64,000 bases of DNA from Aestuariibacter sp. A3R04 (lineage in GTDB: Bacteria; Pseudomonadota; Gammaproteobacteria; Enterobacterales; Alteromonadaceae): contig NZ_JAHKQR010000011.1 in assembly GCF_018860805.1 (NCBI RefSeq), positions 342,459 through 406,458 on the forward strand. The letters run 5' to 3'. Positions 18,963 through 28,314 of this stretch are shown piece by piece. Made by a program: the position numbers and the translations under genes. The notes beneath the pieces were generated by a model. That model was not told the DNA's origin, did no database searches, and saw only the letters and a list, made by a program, of their open reading frames with translations. The number at the start of each line of letters is the position of its first letter. Within the stretch, counting starts at the first letter, position 1.

Positions 18963-19067
18963 AACGTTTTGCTTTAGCCAAAGCGGGTATAGACCTTGCC
19001 ATAATCACGCATGGAGGAACTCGCTTTTGTGTTTACGTAAAATGCTGACCATTTCTTGCCCTTAATC

Positions 19068-19319
19068 CTACTGGTTACTGGCTTTCAGCTCGCTTGGGCA
19101 TTCGGGGTAGATGTCCGGTCTTAACTGAGATCGGGTTACCTGTCCTTGCGTAGCTTGTTCGATGGGTAAAACGAATTCAGCGGGAACACGCCCTGATTTA
19201 TTCAACCAAAACCAGACGTTTTGCTGTTTTGAGTTGATGGCTCGTGCTAATGCTGATTGCCCGCCGACCAAATCAATGGCACGGCGGAGATGTTTTTGTG
19301 TCGTGTTGAACACTTCCAT
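19068..19319 (-). CDS. croS: Cro-like repressor (CroS)
   Basis: An 83-residue helix-turn-helix protein of the YdaS/Cro type: HLRRAIDLVGGQSALARAIN forms the start of the fold, SKQQNVWFWLNKSGRVPAEF the recognition helix region, and EFVLPIEQATQGQVTRSQLRPDIYP the conserved end. It is the first gene of the leftward operon, with a CAGGAG ribosome-binding site six to seven bases upstream, and divergent from setR. In SXT the Cro-like product counteracts SetR and is needed for full induction after DNA damage. The 105 bases between it and the next gene hold no other gene. Confidence 0.88.
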   Translation of the reverse strand: MEVFNTTQKHLRRAIDLVGGQSALARAINSKQQNVWFWLNKSGRVPAEFVLPIEQATQGQVTRSQLRPDIYPECPSELKASNQ

Positions 19320-19328
19320 ACCGTCTCC

Positions 19329-19381
19329 TGTTACAATAATAACTGTTACAAGATTGAATGTTACAGTTTTATTTGTAGAAT
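19329..19381. promoter_or_regulatory. SetR/CroS operators and divergent promoters
   Basis: Three copies of TGTTACA stand in direct orientation at 19329-19335, 19344-19350 and 19359-19365, spaced exactly 15 bases apart. The second and third also make an imperfect palindrome (CTGTTAC, ten bases, GTTACAG). For setR, TTGAAT (19354-19359) and TAGAAT (19376-19381) are 16 bases apart. This would start transcription within two bases of the setR ATG, and no ribosome-binding site is present, so the setR mRNA may be leaderless as for lambda cI. The third operator half-site lies in the spacer of that promoter. Confidence 0.72.
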
Positions 19382-19389
19382 ACGGGCTT

Positions 19390-20037
19390 ATGAAAACTTT
19401 ATCCGAACGACTAAACCATGCCTTGCAGCTTACTGGGGTGACTCAGTCTGAGTTGGCTCGTCGCATTGGTATCAAACAGCAGTCGATCAGCCAGATTTGC
19501 TCTGGTAAATCGGCTAGGTCTCGTTACACCATGCAGATCGCGGAGGCGCTTCGCGTGAATGCTCATTGGCTCGCCACAGGTGATGGCGAAATTGGATTAG
19601 GGGTCGGTAATGTAGAAGCAGGGCCTGACATTAAAGGGAGAATTCCTCTTATTAATTGGGTTCAGGCTGGGGATTGGACTGAAATAGCGGAGGGATTTGC
19701 CTTTGAAGATGCAGAGGAGTGGCGTGAAGTCACTGGGAAAGCACATGAAGGTTGTTTCGCGCTTCGCGTAAAAGGCGACAGTATGGAAAATCCAAGCGGC
19801 AAAAAATCAATACCAGAAGGTGCTGTTATAGTTGTAGATCCTGATGCTCCTTACTCATCTGGTTCATTGGTTGTAGCGCGGCTTGATGATTCAAGAGAAG
19901 CAACCTTTAAACAATTAGTCTTGGATGGTGAGCAAAAATATTTGAAGCCTCTCAATCCACAATATCCAGCAATACCGATCAACGGCAACTGCTCAATTAT
20001 TGGCGTTGTTAAACAAGCTATCATCGATTTTTGGTAG
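19390..20037 (+). CDS. setR: SOS-cleavable ICE repressor SetR (CI/LexA family)
   Basis: A 215-residue repressor. An N-terminal Xre-type helix-turn-helix occupies residues 4-60 (TQSELARRIGIKQQSISQI). A peptidase S24 domain follows with the Ala93-Gly94 self-cleavage site (VQAGDW), nucleophile Ser131 (GDSM) and general base Lys174 (ATFKQL). RecA-stimulated self-cleavage after DNA damage would release the operators upstream and allow setDC expression. ATG 19390 is chosen because it begins the fold and gives the SetR length I recall; the open frame extends further upstream but over the operators and croS. It is the last ICE gene before the attachment site. Confidence 0.95.
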   Translation: MKTLSERLNHALQLTGVTQSELARRIGIKQQSISQICSGKSARSRYTMQIAEALRVNAHWLATGDGEIGLGVGNVEAGPDIKGRIPLINWVQAGDWTEIAEGFAFEDAEEWREVTGKAHEGCFALRVKGDSMENPSGKKSIPEGAVIVVDPDAPYSSGSLVVARLDDSREATFKQLVLDGEQKYLKPLNPQYPAIPINGNCSIIGVVKQAIIDFW

Positions 20038-20293
20038 CGAAGGAATTTGTGGTTTAGCCACAGTTGTTCATGAGCTGAAGAAGCAACGATTGCAAACAGC
20101 TACAACTGAGCATTGGCGCACGCTGAGAGTAAATGGTAACCGATTAGATAACCATTGATTGTTTATAAAGTCAAGATCAGCGAAAATAGCGACCAATTAC
20201 GATTAACACGACGGATTTGACAAGCGAAGAACTGAAAAGAGAGTACTTCCAAAAGTGTGTACAAATCCGTGTACAAACTAAAAGAATTTATAC
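20038..20293 (+). promoter_or_regulatory. attR-proximal region and ICE-supplied promoter of prfC
   Basis: 256 bases between setR and prfC. A small hairpin TGTGG-TTTAG-CCACA lies just after setR, without a T-run. A perfect TTGACA box (20217-20222) is followed at normal distance only by weak -10 candidates (AGAGTA or GAGTAC around 20240). In SXT the element is known to bring a new promoter and new 5' codons to prfC, so a promoter is expected here. The ribosome-binding site of prfC is also weak (AAAAGAA about ten bases upstream). Confidence 0.45.
20257..20277 (+). repeat. Direct repeat GTGTACAAA, candidate integrase/excisionase arm site
   Basis: GTGTACAAA occurs at 20257-20265 and again at 20269-20277, one helical turn apart, 16 bases before the prfC start and just inside the ICE end. 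GTGTAC-type repeats are common near attachment sites of tyrosine recombinases. Assignment as arm-type or Xis sites is inference. Confidence 0.35.
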
Positions 20294-21883
20294 ATGGCAA
20301 ACCAAGATTTTCTCAATGAAATCAATAAGCGAAGGACCTTTGCTATCATCTCGCACCCGGATGCGGGTAAAACCACTATTACGGAAAAGGTCTTGCTCTT
20401 CGGACAAGCATTACAAAAAGCCGGTACAGTAAAAGGCAAAAAGTCCGGTCAACACGCGAAATCTGACTGGATGGAAATGGAAAAGGAGCGGGGGATTTCC
20501 GTAACGACTTCCGTGATGCAGTTTCCCTATGCCGATAACCTTGTTAATCTGCTGGATACCCCGGGACACGAAGACTTTTCTGAGGATACATATAGAACAT
20601 TGACGGCAGTTGATTCCTGTTTGATGGTTATCGACGCCGCGAAGGGTGTAGAAGACAGAACCCGCAAACTGATGGAAGTTACGCGGTTGCGCGACACACC
20701 CATCATCACCTTTATGAATAAGCTTGACCGCGATATCCGCGACCCGCTGGAATTGCTTGACGAAGTGGAAACTGAGCTTGATATCCTTTGTGCACCGATT
20801 ACCTGGCCCATTGGGTGTGGCAAGGAGTTTAAAGGTGTCTATCACTTACACCGCGACGAAGTCATTCTTTATAAGTCTGGCCTGGGACATATGATCCAGG
20901 ACGTGAGGACCATTAAAGGCCTGGATAACCCGGAACTTGAAGCTGCCATTGGTAGCGGCTTGTTATTACAACTGCAAGAAGAATTGGAACTGGTTCAGGG
21001 TGCGTCAAACGAGTTTGACGAAGAGTTGTTTTTAGAGGGAGAATTAACCCCGGTATTTTTTGGTACGGCGTTGGGGAATTTCGGTGTAGACCACATGCTG
21101 GATGGCCTTGTAAAATGGGCGCCCGCGCCACAAGGGCGGCAAACTGAAGACGGCGAAGTGAAAGCCGATGCTGCTGAATTTAGTGGCTTTGTGTTTAAGA
21201 TTCAAGCCAACATGGACCCTAAACACCGTGACCGTATTGCGTTTTGCCGCATTGTTTCCGGTAAGTACGAAAAAGGCATGAAGATGCGCCACAGTCGTAT
21301 CAACAAAGACATTCGTATATCTGACGCGCTGACGTTCCTGGCTGGAGATCGGTCATTACTTGAGGAAGCTTATGCAGGAGATATAATCGGTTTACATAAC
21401 CATGGTACCATTCGGATTGGTGATACTTTTACTTCTGGCAATAACTTCCGTTTTACTGGTATTCCGAACTTTGCGCCAGAATTATTCAAGCGCATCCGCT
21501 TAAAAGATCCATTAAAGCAAAAACAGCTTTTGAAAGGCCTGATTCAGTTGTCAGAAGAAGGTGCTGTTCAGGTATTTCGCCCTTTGATAAACAATGATCT
21601 CATCGTTGGCGCTGTCGGTGTACTGCAGTTTGACGTAGTGGTTGCCAGGCTAAAGGCCGAATATAATGTTGATGCGATTTACGAACACATAAGTGTAAGC
21701 ACCGCGCGCTGGGTATACAGTAAAGATGCCAAAAAACTGGATGAGTTCCGACGAAAAGCCGAGCAAAATCTTTCATTAGATGGCGGCGATAATTTGGCCT
21801 ACATTGCCCCTACCATGGTTAATTTGCAATTGGCGAAAGAGCGCTATCCCGATATAGAATTTAAAGAAACTCGCGAACATTAA
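20294..21883 (+). CDS. prfC: Peptide chain release factor 3 (RF3), 5' end hosting the ICE junction
   Basis: A 529-residue translational GTPase that recycles RF1 and RF2 after termination. G1 is HPDAGKT (residues 21-27), G3 is [14 protein letters not shown] and G4 is NKLD. The EF-G-like domains II and III are full length and the C-terminus ends [12 protein letters not shown], as in E. coli RF3 (529 residues). The first dozen residues ([12 protein letters not shown]) come before the invariant [16 protein letters not shown] block and are probably encoded by the ICE, because SXT elements replace the 5' codons on integration. The protein thus stays intact despite the insertion. argS follows after 12 bases. 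Confidence 0.97.
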   Translation: MANQDFLNEINKRRTFAIISHPDAGKTTITEKVLLFGQALQKAGTVKGKKSGQHAKSDWMEMEKERGISVTTSVMQFPYADNLVNLLDTPGHEDFSEDTYRTLTAVDSCLMVIDAAKGVEDRTRKLMEVTRLRDTPIITFMNKLDRDIRDPLELLDEVETELDILCAPITWPIGCGKEFKGVYHLHRDEVILYKSGLGHMIQDVRTIKGLDNPELEAAIGSGLLLQLQEELELVQGASNEFDEELFLEGELTPVFFGTALGNFGVDHMLDGLVKWAPAPQGRQTEDGEVKADAAEFSGFVFKIQANMDPKHRDRIAFCRIVSGKYEKGMKMRHSRINKDIRISDALTFLAGDRSLLEEAYAGDIIGLHNHGTIRIGDTFTSGNNFRFTGIPNFAPELFKRIRLKDPLKQKQLLKGLIQLSEEGAVQVFRPLINNDLIVGAVGVLQFDVVVARLKAEYNVDAIYEHISVSTARWVYSKDAKKLDEFRRKAEQNLSLDGGDNLAYIAPTMVNLQLAKERYPDIEFKETREH

Positions 21884-21895
21884 GAAAGACGATCA

Positions 21896-23626
21896 ATGAA
21901 TATACATGCTTTATTAGTTAGCCGCTTTACCGAAGCTTTAGATAAACTGGGGGTCGAAAACGCGCCTGTACCTGTGGCGCGAAGTGCACGTCCCGAGTTC
22001 GGCGAGTATCAGTTTAACGGTGCCATGGCGTTGGCGAAACAATTGCGCCAAAAGCCTCGGGATATCGCGGAGAAAATTCTTGAGTTGGTGAATCTGGGCG
22101 ATGTGGCCGGTAAACTTGAGGTGGCAGGCCCCGGTTTTATTAATATCCACCTCAGTGACGATTGGTTGGCAAATCAATGCGAGCTGGCCCTGCACGACCC
22201 CCGTATTGGCGTGGCGAAAGACGTACCGAAAACCGTGGTAGTTGACTACTCATCACCTAACCTTGCTAAAGAAATGCACGTAGGCCATTTGCGGACTACC
22301 ATTATCGGTGATGCCGTGGTGAAAGTGCTGGAATTTTTAGGCCACAAAGTCATTCGTCAAAATCACATGGGTGACTGGGGCACCCAGTTTGGTATGTTGC
22401 TGGCGCACCTGTCCGATAAGCTAGAAAGCGAAGTAGCGGAAACCGCGTTGTCAGATCTGGAGAACTTTTATCGCGAAGCCAAGGTGCGTTTCGACGAAGA
22501 AGAAGGTTTTGCAGATCGCGCCCGTGAATATGTAGTGAAGTTACAGGGTGGAGACGCGCACTGTTTAACCTTGTGGAAACAGTTTATAGACATTTCAATT
22601 CAACACAGCGAAGAAGTGTATGAAAAGTTAAATGTTACGCTGACCCGTGAAGATATCATGGGCGAATCGGCATATAACGACGATTTGGCCAATGTGGTAC
22701 GCGAATTAAAGGACAAAGGGATTGCAGTTGAAGATCAGGGTGCCCAGGTGGTGTTCATTTCTGAGTTGGCAGACAAAGAGGGAAACCCGGCGGTGTACAT
22801 CGTACAAAAATCCGGAGGTGGTTACCTTTACTCCACCACGGATCTGGCTGCTATGCGTTATCGCAGTGGCAAACTGAACGCTGATCGTACTCTCATTTTA
22901 ACCGACGCACGTCAGGCACTGCATTTTAAGCAAACAGAGATCGTTGGCCGCAAAGCCGGTTTTATGAAAGAAACCCAAACCTATGAGCATTGCCCTTTTG
23001 GAATGATGCTGGGCAGTGACGGTAAGCCGTTTAAAACCCGTACCGGCGGCACAGTGAAGCTAGTGGAATTACTGGATGAAGCGGTAGAGCGCGCAGGTAA
23101 GTTGATCGCGGAACGTGCTAGCGACTTATCACAAGGTGAGCTCGAAGAAGTTGCTCGTAAAGTTGGCATTGGCGCGGTTAAGTATGCAGATTTAAGTAAA
23201 AACCGTACCACAGACTATGTATTCAACTGGGATACGATGCTGAGTTTTGAAGGCAACACTGCGCCTTACCTGCAGTATGCTTACACCCGGGTTAAGAGCA
23301 TATTTCGCAAATCAGGTATTGCCATGACTGATCTGCCCGGCGCTATGGTGCTGACGGAAACTCAGGAACATGCCTTGGCGGTTCTGTTGCTGCAGTTTGA
23401 AGAGGTGATTGCCGTGGTTTCCCGCGAAGCAACCCCCCATGTTCTATGTACGTATCTGTATGATGTGGCCAGTGCCTTCATGCGATTCTACGAAGCCTGC
23501 CCCATCTTAAAAGATGGTATTGATGAGCGGGTGCGCAACAGTCGTCTTGAGCTATCTGCATTGGTTGCCAAAACCCTGGAGCACGGTTTGTCGCTACTGG
23601 GTATTGAGACGTTGGAAAAAATGTAA
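21896..23626 (+). CDS. argS: Arginyl-tRNA synthetase
   Basis: A 576-residue class I synthetase charging tRNA-Arg. An N-terminal Arg-S additional domain is followed by the HVGH signature (about residues 128-131, in [16 protein letters not shown]). A degenerate KMSK region shows as [13 protein letters not shown]. The anticodon-binding helical domain ends in [10 protein letters not shown]. Length matches the E. coli enzyme (577). It starts 12 bases after prfC, so the two are probably cotranscribed, and its expression may depend partly on whatever promoter the ICE supplies upstream of prfC. A terminator follows. Confidence 0.97.
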   Translation: MNIHALLVSRFTEALDKLGVENAPVPVARSARPEFGEYQFNGAMALAKQLRQKPRDIAEKILELVNLGDVAGKLEVAGPGFINIHLSDDWLANQCELALHDPRIGVAKDVPKTVVVDYSSPNLAKEMHVGHLRTTIIGDAVVKVLEFLGHKVIRQNHMGDWGTQFGMLLAHLSDKLESEVAETALSDLENFYREAKVRFDEEEGFADRAREYVVKLQGGDAHCLTLWKQFIDISIQHSEEVYEKLNVTLTREDIMGESAYNDDLANVVRELKDKGIAVEDQGAQVVFISELADKEGNPAVYIVQKSGGGYLYSTTDLAAMRYRSGKLNADRTLILTDARQALHFKQTEIVGRKAGFMKETQTYEHCPFGMMLGSDGKPFKTRTGGTVKLVELLDEAVERAGKLIAERASDLSQGELEEVARKVGIGAVKYADLSKNRTTDYVFNWDTMLSFEGNTAPYLQYAYTRVKSIFRKSGIAMTDLPGAMVLTETQEHALAVLLLQFEEVIAVVSREATPHVLCTYLYDVASAFMRFYEACPILKDGIDERVRNSRLELSALVAKTLEHGLSLLGIETLEKM

Positions 23627-23656
23627 GGGCTCGGCTGCAAGACTATTGAGCGAAGA

Positions 23657-23685
23657 AAGGTTGACGTCACTGTCAGCCTTTTTTA
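23657..23685 (+). terminator. Intrinsic terminator after argS
   Basis: AAGGTTGAC (23657-23665) pairs with GTCAGCCTT (23672-23680) through one G-U pair, with a six-base loop, followed by TTTTTT-like sequence. It closes the prfC-argS unit. The remaining 280 bases to prfB hold no further gene that I can see. Confidence 0.8.
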
Positions 23686-23970
23686 TTGGACAAGCTTTCC
23701 GCGAAGTAAGTGTATAAGCAGGGGGGCGACAACGATTGGGCCTGCAGTTGTATACTTAGTTTTTTTGTTTGTCACGCGTGATGGGAGCAAATGTCTGTCA
23801 CAGTTTTTGAGTGTGGGTGAAGATGAACCTAGCAAGCTTAAATTGAGGGTGGCGCTGGCAATTGTGGATACACGGCGTTAAACGAACAAAAATCACTGCA
23901 GGTGCTATCAAAATTGCATCAAATTCGGTACTATCCGCGGTCTTATTTTTCAATTAGCTGTGACGAGAGA

Positions 23971-25069
23971 ATGTTTGAAATAAACCCGGTGAAAAATGCC
24001 ATTGAAGATATCCGTGTGCGCACCGAAGCACTTAGGGGGTATCTTTGACTTCGATACGAGGTCAGAGCGATTAGAAGAAGTTAATCGCGAGTTGGAAAGC
24101 CCTGATGTATGGAATGAACCTGAACGGGCTCAGGCATTAGGGAAAGAAAAGGTTGCCTTGGAGCAGGTGGTAGAAACCATTCACAAACTTGAACAAGGTG
24201 CGGAAGATGTAGAGGGTTTACTTGAACTTGCCGTGGAAGCGGAAGATGAAGAAACCTTCGAAGAAGCACAAGCCGAACTGGCCTCACTCATTGATGATCT
24301 GGAAGTGCTCGAATTCCGGCGTATGTTCTCTGGTCCCAATGACGCCAGTGATTGCTATATCGATTTACAGGCTGGTTCAGGCGGCACAGAAGCACAAGAC
24401 TGGGCCAATATGTTACTGCGCATGTACTTGCGGTGGGGTGAAGCCCACGGTTTTAAAACGGAAATTATCGAACTGTCAGACGGTGATGTGGCGGGCATAA
24501 AAAGTGCTACCATTCGCTTTCAAGGTGAATATGCGTTTGGTTGGCTACGCACTGAAACCGGTGTTCACCGTTTAGTGCGAAAATCGCCTTTCGATTCTGG
24601 TAACCGACGACACACGTCATTTTCATCAGCATTCGTGTACCCCGAAATTGATGATGATATCGAGATTGATATCGATCCTTCCGACCTGCGCATTGATACC
24701 TATCGGGCTTCAGGCGCAGGTGGTCAGCATGTTAACAGAACCGATTCTGCCGTACGTATTACCCACGAACCCACCGGTATCGTGGTGCAATGTCAGAATG
24801 ATCGGTCGCAGCACAAGAACAAAGATCAGGCAATGAAGCAGTTAAAAGCCAAGCTCTATGAGTTTGAACTGCAAAAACAAAATGCCGAAAAACAAGCGAT
24901 GGAAGACAGCAAATCAGACATTGGTTGGGGCAGTCAGATACGCTCTTACGTACTGGATGATTCCCGCATTAAAGATTTGCGCACGGGCGTAGAAACCCGT
25001 AATACGCAAGCCGTTCTCGACGGTGATTTAGATAAATTTATTCAGGCCAGTTTGAAGTCTGGTTTGTAA
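23971..25069 (+). CDS. prfB: Peptide chain release factor 2, with programmed +1 frameshift
   Basis: RF2 is read from ATG 23971 for 25 codons (through CTT 24043-24045), then shifts +1 past the in-frame TGA at 24046-24048 and continues in the frame of GAC 24047-24049 to 25069. The total is 365 residues, the E. coli length. The stop-codon recognition tripeptide SPF ([10 protein letters not shown]) and the catalytic GGQ (GAGGQHVN) are both present. A simple frame call from 23996 would give a false N-terminus and miss the first codons. RF2 terminates at UGA and UAA; low RF2 favours the frameshift, so the protein controls its own level. lysS begins 22 bases downstream, as in E. coli. Confidence 0.97.
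24034..24049 (+). promoter_or_regulatory. RF2 programmed +1 frameshift signal
   Basis: An internal Shine-Dalgarno AGGGGG (24034-24039) stands three bases before the slippery CTT TGA C (24043-24049). The TGA is codon 26. All elements of the classical prfB autoregulatory frameshift are present at standard spacing. Confidence 0.97.
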
Positions 25070-25091
25070 AAAACCCAAAAGTGAACAGGTT

Positions 25092-26642
25092 ATGAGCGAT
25101 CAACAACTCGACGAAAATAAACTAATTGCCGAGCGCCGGGCTAAATTGAGCGCGATTCGGGAAAATTGCCGTGCAAATGGCTTTCCGAACGACTTCCGCC
25201 GCGAAAACTACGCTGAAGAATTACAAAAGCAATTCGGGGAAAAAGACAAAGAAACCCTGGAAAGCGAAAACAACCAGGTTTCTATTGCCGGCCGCATAAT
25301 GGCTAAGCGTGGGCCATTTCTATTGCTTCAGGATATGTCGGGGCGAATTCAGGCCTATGCCAGCAAAGACGTGCAGAAGGAAATCAAAGCGAAATTTGGT
25401 AGCTTGGATATAGGCGATATTATTGGTGTAGCGGGGGCGTTGCATAAATCCGGTAAAGGCGATTTGTACGTCAATATGGAAAACTGGCAGTTGCTGACCA
25501 AATCGCTGCGCCCCTTGCCCGAGAAATTCCACGGTTTAAGTGATCAGGAAACAAAGTATCGTCAGCGATATGTGGATTTGATCACCAGCGAACAAACCCG
25601 TAAGAACTTCAAAATTCGCAGCGCTATTATTAACGGAATTCGTCAGTTTCTGACCCAGCGTGACTTTATCGAAGTGGAAACGCCCATGTTGCAGGTCATT
25701 CCTGGCGGTGCCTCGGCCAAACCTTTTGTCACACACCACAATGCGCTGGATATCGACATGTATCTGCGTATCGCACCAGAATTGTATCTCAAACGTTTGG
25801 TTGTTGGCGGTTTCGAACGGGTATTTGAAATTAACCGGAATTTCCGTAACGAAGGTTTGTCGACGCGTCACAACCCAGAGTTCACCATGTTGGAATTTTA
25901 TCAGGCCTACGCTGATTACAACGATCTTATGAACTTGACCGAGGACATGCTGCGCACTCTGGCGCAGGACATTTTAGGTTCTTCTGAGTTGGTAAATACT
26001 GAGCGGGACAGTGAAGGCAATGTAACCAAAGAAACTCACTATGACTTTGGCAAGCCTTTTGACCGCTTGAGTATGGGTGAAGCCATTCTGAAATACTGGC
26101 CTGAGGCGAATGAAGCGGCTATCCGTGACCCCGAAGCACACTTGGACGAGCTAAAAGTCATGGCTAAAGCGCTGCATATCAAAGAGCCTGAAGTGGACGG
26201 GATCTGGGGGGCGGGTAAATATCTATGTGAGATATTTGAAGCCACTGCAGAGGAAAAACTCATTCAACCTACGTTTATTACTGAATATCCCTGGGAAGTA
26301 TCGCCCTTGGCGCGTAGGAACGATGACAACCCATTTATTACTGATCGTTTCGAGTTTTTTGTGGGTGGCCGCGAGCTTGCCAATGGCTTTAGCGAATTAA
26401 ACGATCCGGAAGATCAGGCTGAACGTTTCCGCAAACAAGTGGCAGAGAAAGATGCCGGTGATGATGAAGCCATGCACTTCGATGAAGATTATATTCGCGC
26501 ATTGGAGTTTGGTTTACCGCCTACTGCGGGGCAGGGGATTGGTATAGATCGTTTGGCTATGTTGTTCACCGACAGTTCTACCATCAAGGATGTGATATTG
26601 TTCCCACATATGAAACCCTTGACTTCAGACAGTCAGGAATAA
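25092..26642 (+). CDS. lysS: Lysyl-tRNA synthetase, class II
   Basis: A 516-residue class IIb synthetase. An N-terminal OB-fold anticodon domain (about 60-170, [21 protein letters not shown]) is followed by the catalytic domain. Motif 2 is [22 protein letters not shown] and motif 3 is [14 protein letters not shown] close to the C-terminus. E. coli LysS is 505 residues. The prfB-lysS order is conserved in gammaproteobacteria and the two genes are 22 bases apart. It ends 18 bases before the convergent panE stop; only a weak AATACA/TGTATT stem lies between. Confidence 0.97.
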   Translation: MSDQQLDENKLIAERRAKLSAIRENCRANGFPNDFRRENYAEELQKQFGEKDKETLESENNQVSIAGRIMAKRGPFLLLQDMSGRIQAYASKDVQKEIKAKFGSLDIGDIIGVAGALHKSGKGDLYVNMENWQLLTKSLRPLPEKFHGLSDQETKYRQRYVDLITSEQTRKNFKIRSAIINGIRQFLTQRDFIEVETPMLQVIPGGASAKPFVTHHNALDIDMYLRIAPELYLKRLVVGGFERVFEINRNFRNEGLSTRHNPEFTMLEFYQAYADYNDLMNLTEDMLRTLAQDILGSSELVNTERDSEGNVTKETHYDFGKPFDRLSMGEAILKYWPEANEAAIRDPEAHLDELKVMAKALHIKEPEVDGIWGAGKYLCEIFEATAEEKLIQPTFITEYPWEVSPLARRNDDNPFITDRFEFFVGGRELANGFSELNDPEDQAERFRKQVAEKDAGDDEAMHFDEDYIRALEFGLPPTAGQGIGIDRLAMLFTDSSTIKDVILFPHMKPLTSDSQE

Positions 26643-26660
26643 ATACACAACCGCTGTATT

Positions 26661-27569
26661 TTACGGTTCGTAAAGTGCAGTAACTTGCTGATACAAAGCG
26701 GTATTGATGGGAACATCAACACCGCTTTTTTTTGCCTGTTTGATGAGATAGCCCGTAATACCGTCTATCTCCGTTTTGCGCTTGTGCGCAATGTCCTGAT
26801 GCATACTGGAGAAGTTGTGGGCTGTTGCAGAGATCACATGACGTACATTTTGTTCGAGTGCTTCTTGGGTAGTGGAATATCCCAAGGCATTCATGACCCG
26901 TGAAGTTTCATCACAAATTCGGGTAATCGAGTCTGAAAAACGAGGCTCGCTGAGTGCGCCGTTGGGTACATTGTACAGCGCGGTGAGGGGGTTTATAACC
27001 AGATTAACTGAGAGCTTTTGCCACAGTGCAAACCGGATGTCGGAACGCCATGCGACAGGGGGGAAACACTGACAGAGTAACTCGGTTACTTGGCGGTCTT
27101 TGGCGCTGGAATAGGCAGCACTCGTCGATTCCTGGCTACGTCCCAACAAGGTGCTTCCCAAACCAGTGTGCCGGACCTGTAGAGGGGACGTTTTTAAAGC
27201 CCCATGGCTGGTTGTGGCGACGTACACTGGCTGGCTCTTGAGATATTCAGATAAGATTGCTTCTCCCCCCATACCGTTTTGGAGGAGTACCACCGCAGTG
27301 CTGTTCGATAGAATAGGGTGCCATTGACGAATAGCGTCAGCCAGTTGATAGTGTTTTACCGGAATAACGAGCAGGTCATTATCGTTGAGCCGGTCAAAAT
27401 GTGTTGGTGTGAGGCGTATGGTTTGGCGTTCAGTGCCTGTGACTTGTAACACGCTTTCGCGGTCACCGCGGAGGAGAAAACGGAAGGGAATATGTGTTTT
27501 TTGCGCACCGGACGCAACCAGAGAACCGATGGCTCCGTCACCAATAATCGCAATTTTTGCGCTATCCAT
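26661..27569 (-). CDS. panE: 2-dehydropantoate 2-reductase (ketopantoate reductase)
   Basis: A 302-residue NADPH-dependent enzyme reducing 2-dehydropantoate to pantoate for coenzyme A synthesis. The Rossmann motif GDGAIGS is at residues 10-16. The substrate-domain lysine lies in KLSVNLVINPLTALYNVPNG, and the family glutamate in KRKTEIDGITGYL near the C-terminus. Length matches E. coli PanE (303). Its start overlaps the end of the upstream pseudouridine synthase gene by eight bases, so the two are translationally coupled. Confidence 0.9.
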   Translation of the reverse strand: MDSAKIAIIGDGAIGSLVASGAQKTHIPFRFLLRGDRESVLQVTGTERQTIRLTPTHFDRLNDNDLLVIPVKHYQLADAIRQWHPILSNSTAVVLLQNGMGGEAILSEYLKSQPVYVATTSHGALKTSPLQVRHTGLGSTLLGRSQESTSAAYSSAKDRQVTELLCQCFPPVAWRSDIRFALWQKLSVNLVINPLTALYNVPNGALSEPRFSDSITRICDETSRVMNALGYSTTQEALEQNVRHVISATAHNFSSMHQDIAHKRKTEIDGITGYLIKQAKKSGVDVPINTALYQQVTALYEP

Positions 27570-28290
27570 GGCTGGCGTCTTCGGGGGCCTTGACCCGGGG
27601 GAATTTATATTCAGGCCAGGGTAAACGCGTCATTTGCGATTGCGCTGAAAGCCAGTTTTGGCATGGCTTTGCGGTAAATAGCGAACCTTCTGTGGGAGGG
27701 GCTGCAACAGAAACGGTCTCTTTTTTATACTCAAAGAATAGACTATGAGCATGTAAACTCACGCGGTCGGCCGGTGAAGCACCATAGAGTGTATCGCCGT
27801 GTATGGGGGCGCCAATACTCTTCATGGCTACTCTTATTTGGTGGGTTTTTCCCGTTAGCGGTTTGACAACGGCAATTCGTCCTACAGATTCAATGTAATG
27901 TGAAAAAAATTGGGTCACGGCTGGGTTGTTTTTACTTTTAAGCAGGATGTGTTGTCCCCGTCGGCGATTTTTCATATCGCCGGAAATCGTGCCCTGTTTT
28001 TTAGCTGGCTTGTTAGCAAGAAAAGCCAGATAAAATTTTTGTATTTGTCGGGTTGCAAACAGACCACTGAGTTCAGCTGCAGCCTCGGCATGTTTTGCCA
28101 GCAACAAGCAACCGGACGTGACGGTATCTAAGCGGTGACACAAATACAGCGAAGGTAAGCCCAAGCCGTGTTTTGCCCGCACAACAATGCCGTTTTCACT
28201 GTCGTGCATAGGGACGCCTACGGGTTTGTTTATTACCACAAAATCGGGGTGGTCGAACACCACATCAGGCAATGTATTCGAACTGTTCAT
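27562..28290 (-). CDS. RluA-family pseudouridine synthase
   Basis: A 242-residue RNA-modifying enzyme. The catalytic signature HRLDTVTSG is seen, with the aspartate at about residue 55. It is followed by KPLTGKTHQIRVAMKSIGAPIHGDTLYG, the conserved RNA-binding/active-site end of the RluA family. It has no S4 domain and is shorter than RluC/RluD, closer to the RluA/TruC size group; the target position cannot be read from sequence. ATG 28290 is chosen over a TTG at 28308. It lies between the Hpt gene (24 bases upstream) and panE (overlapping downstream), probably one operon. Confidence 0.88.
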   Translation of the reverse strand: MNSSNTLPDVVFDHPDFVVINKPVGVPMHDSENGIVVRAKHGLGLPSLYLCHRLDTVTSGCLLLAKHAEAAAELSGLFATRQIQKFYLAFLANKPAKKQGTISGDMKNRRRGQHILLKSKNNPAVTQFFSHYIESVGRIAVVKPLTGKTHQIRVAMKSIGAPIHGDTLYGASPADRVSLHAHSLFFEYKKETVSVAAPPTEGSLFTAKPCQNWLSAQSQMTRLPWPEYKFPRVKAPEDASHG

Positions 28291-28314
28291 CTTTGAGTCG
28301 CGTCGCAAACCTAA

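Larger units (their letters stand above)
1..20360. mobile_element. Right end of an SXT/R391-family ICE integrated in prfC
   Basis: The sequence shows, in order, traF-traH-traG, a small membrane protein at the eex position, FlhC-like and FlhD-like genes (setC, setD), a lytic transglycosylase, two phage-replication-like genes, a Cro-like gene and a divergent CI/LexA-like repressor, ending at the 5' end of prfC. This is the conserved right-hand block of SXT/R391 ICEs, which are known to integrate into prfC. The integrase, xis, relaxase and attL lie outside the window to the left. The exact attR core cannot be placed without attL; it should fall within the first codons of prfC, roughly 20320-20370. 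Cargo sits at the left edge, immediately upstream of traF. Confidence 0.93.

Noticed and set aside
19162..19389. N-terminal extension of SetR (open frame starts at 19162)
   Set aside because: It would run through croS and the operators; the repressor fold begins at ATG 19390.
1..20293. Anti-phage defence or antibiotic resistance cargo
   Set aside because: Every gene in this part of the ICE is accounted for; defence or resistance genes may exist in the part outside the window.
23996..25069. RF2 starting at 23996 as a simple open frame
   Set aside because: That start gives a false N-terminus; the true start is ATG 23971 in the other frame, joined by the programmed +1 shift at codon 26.
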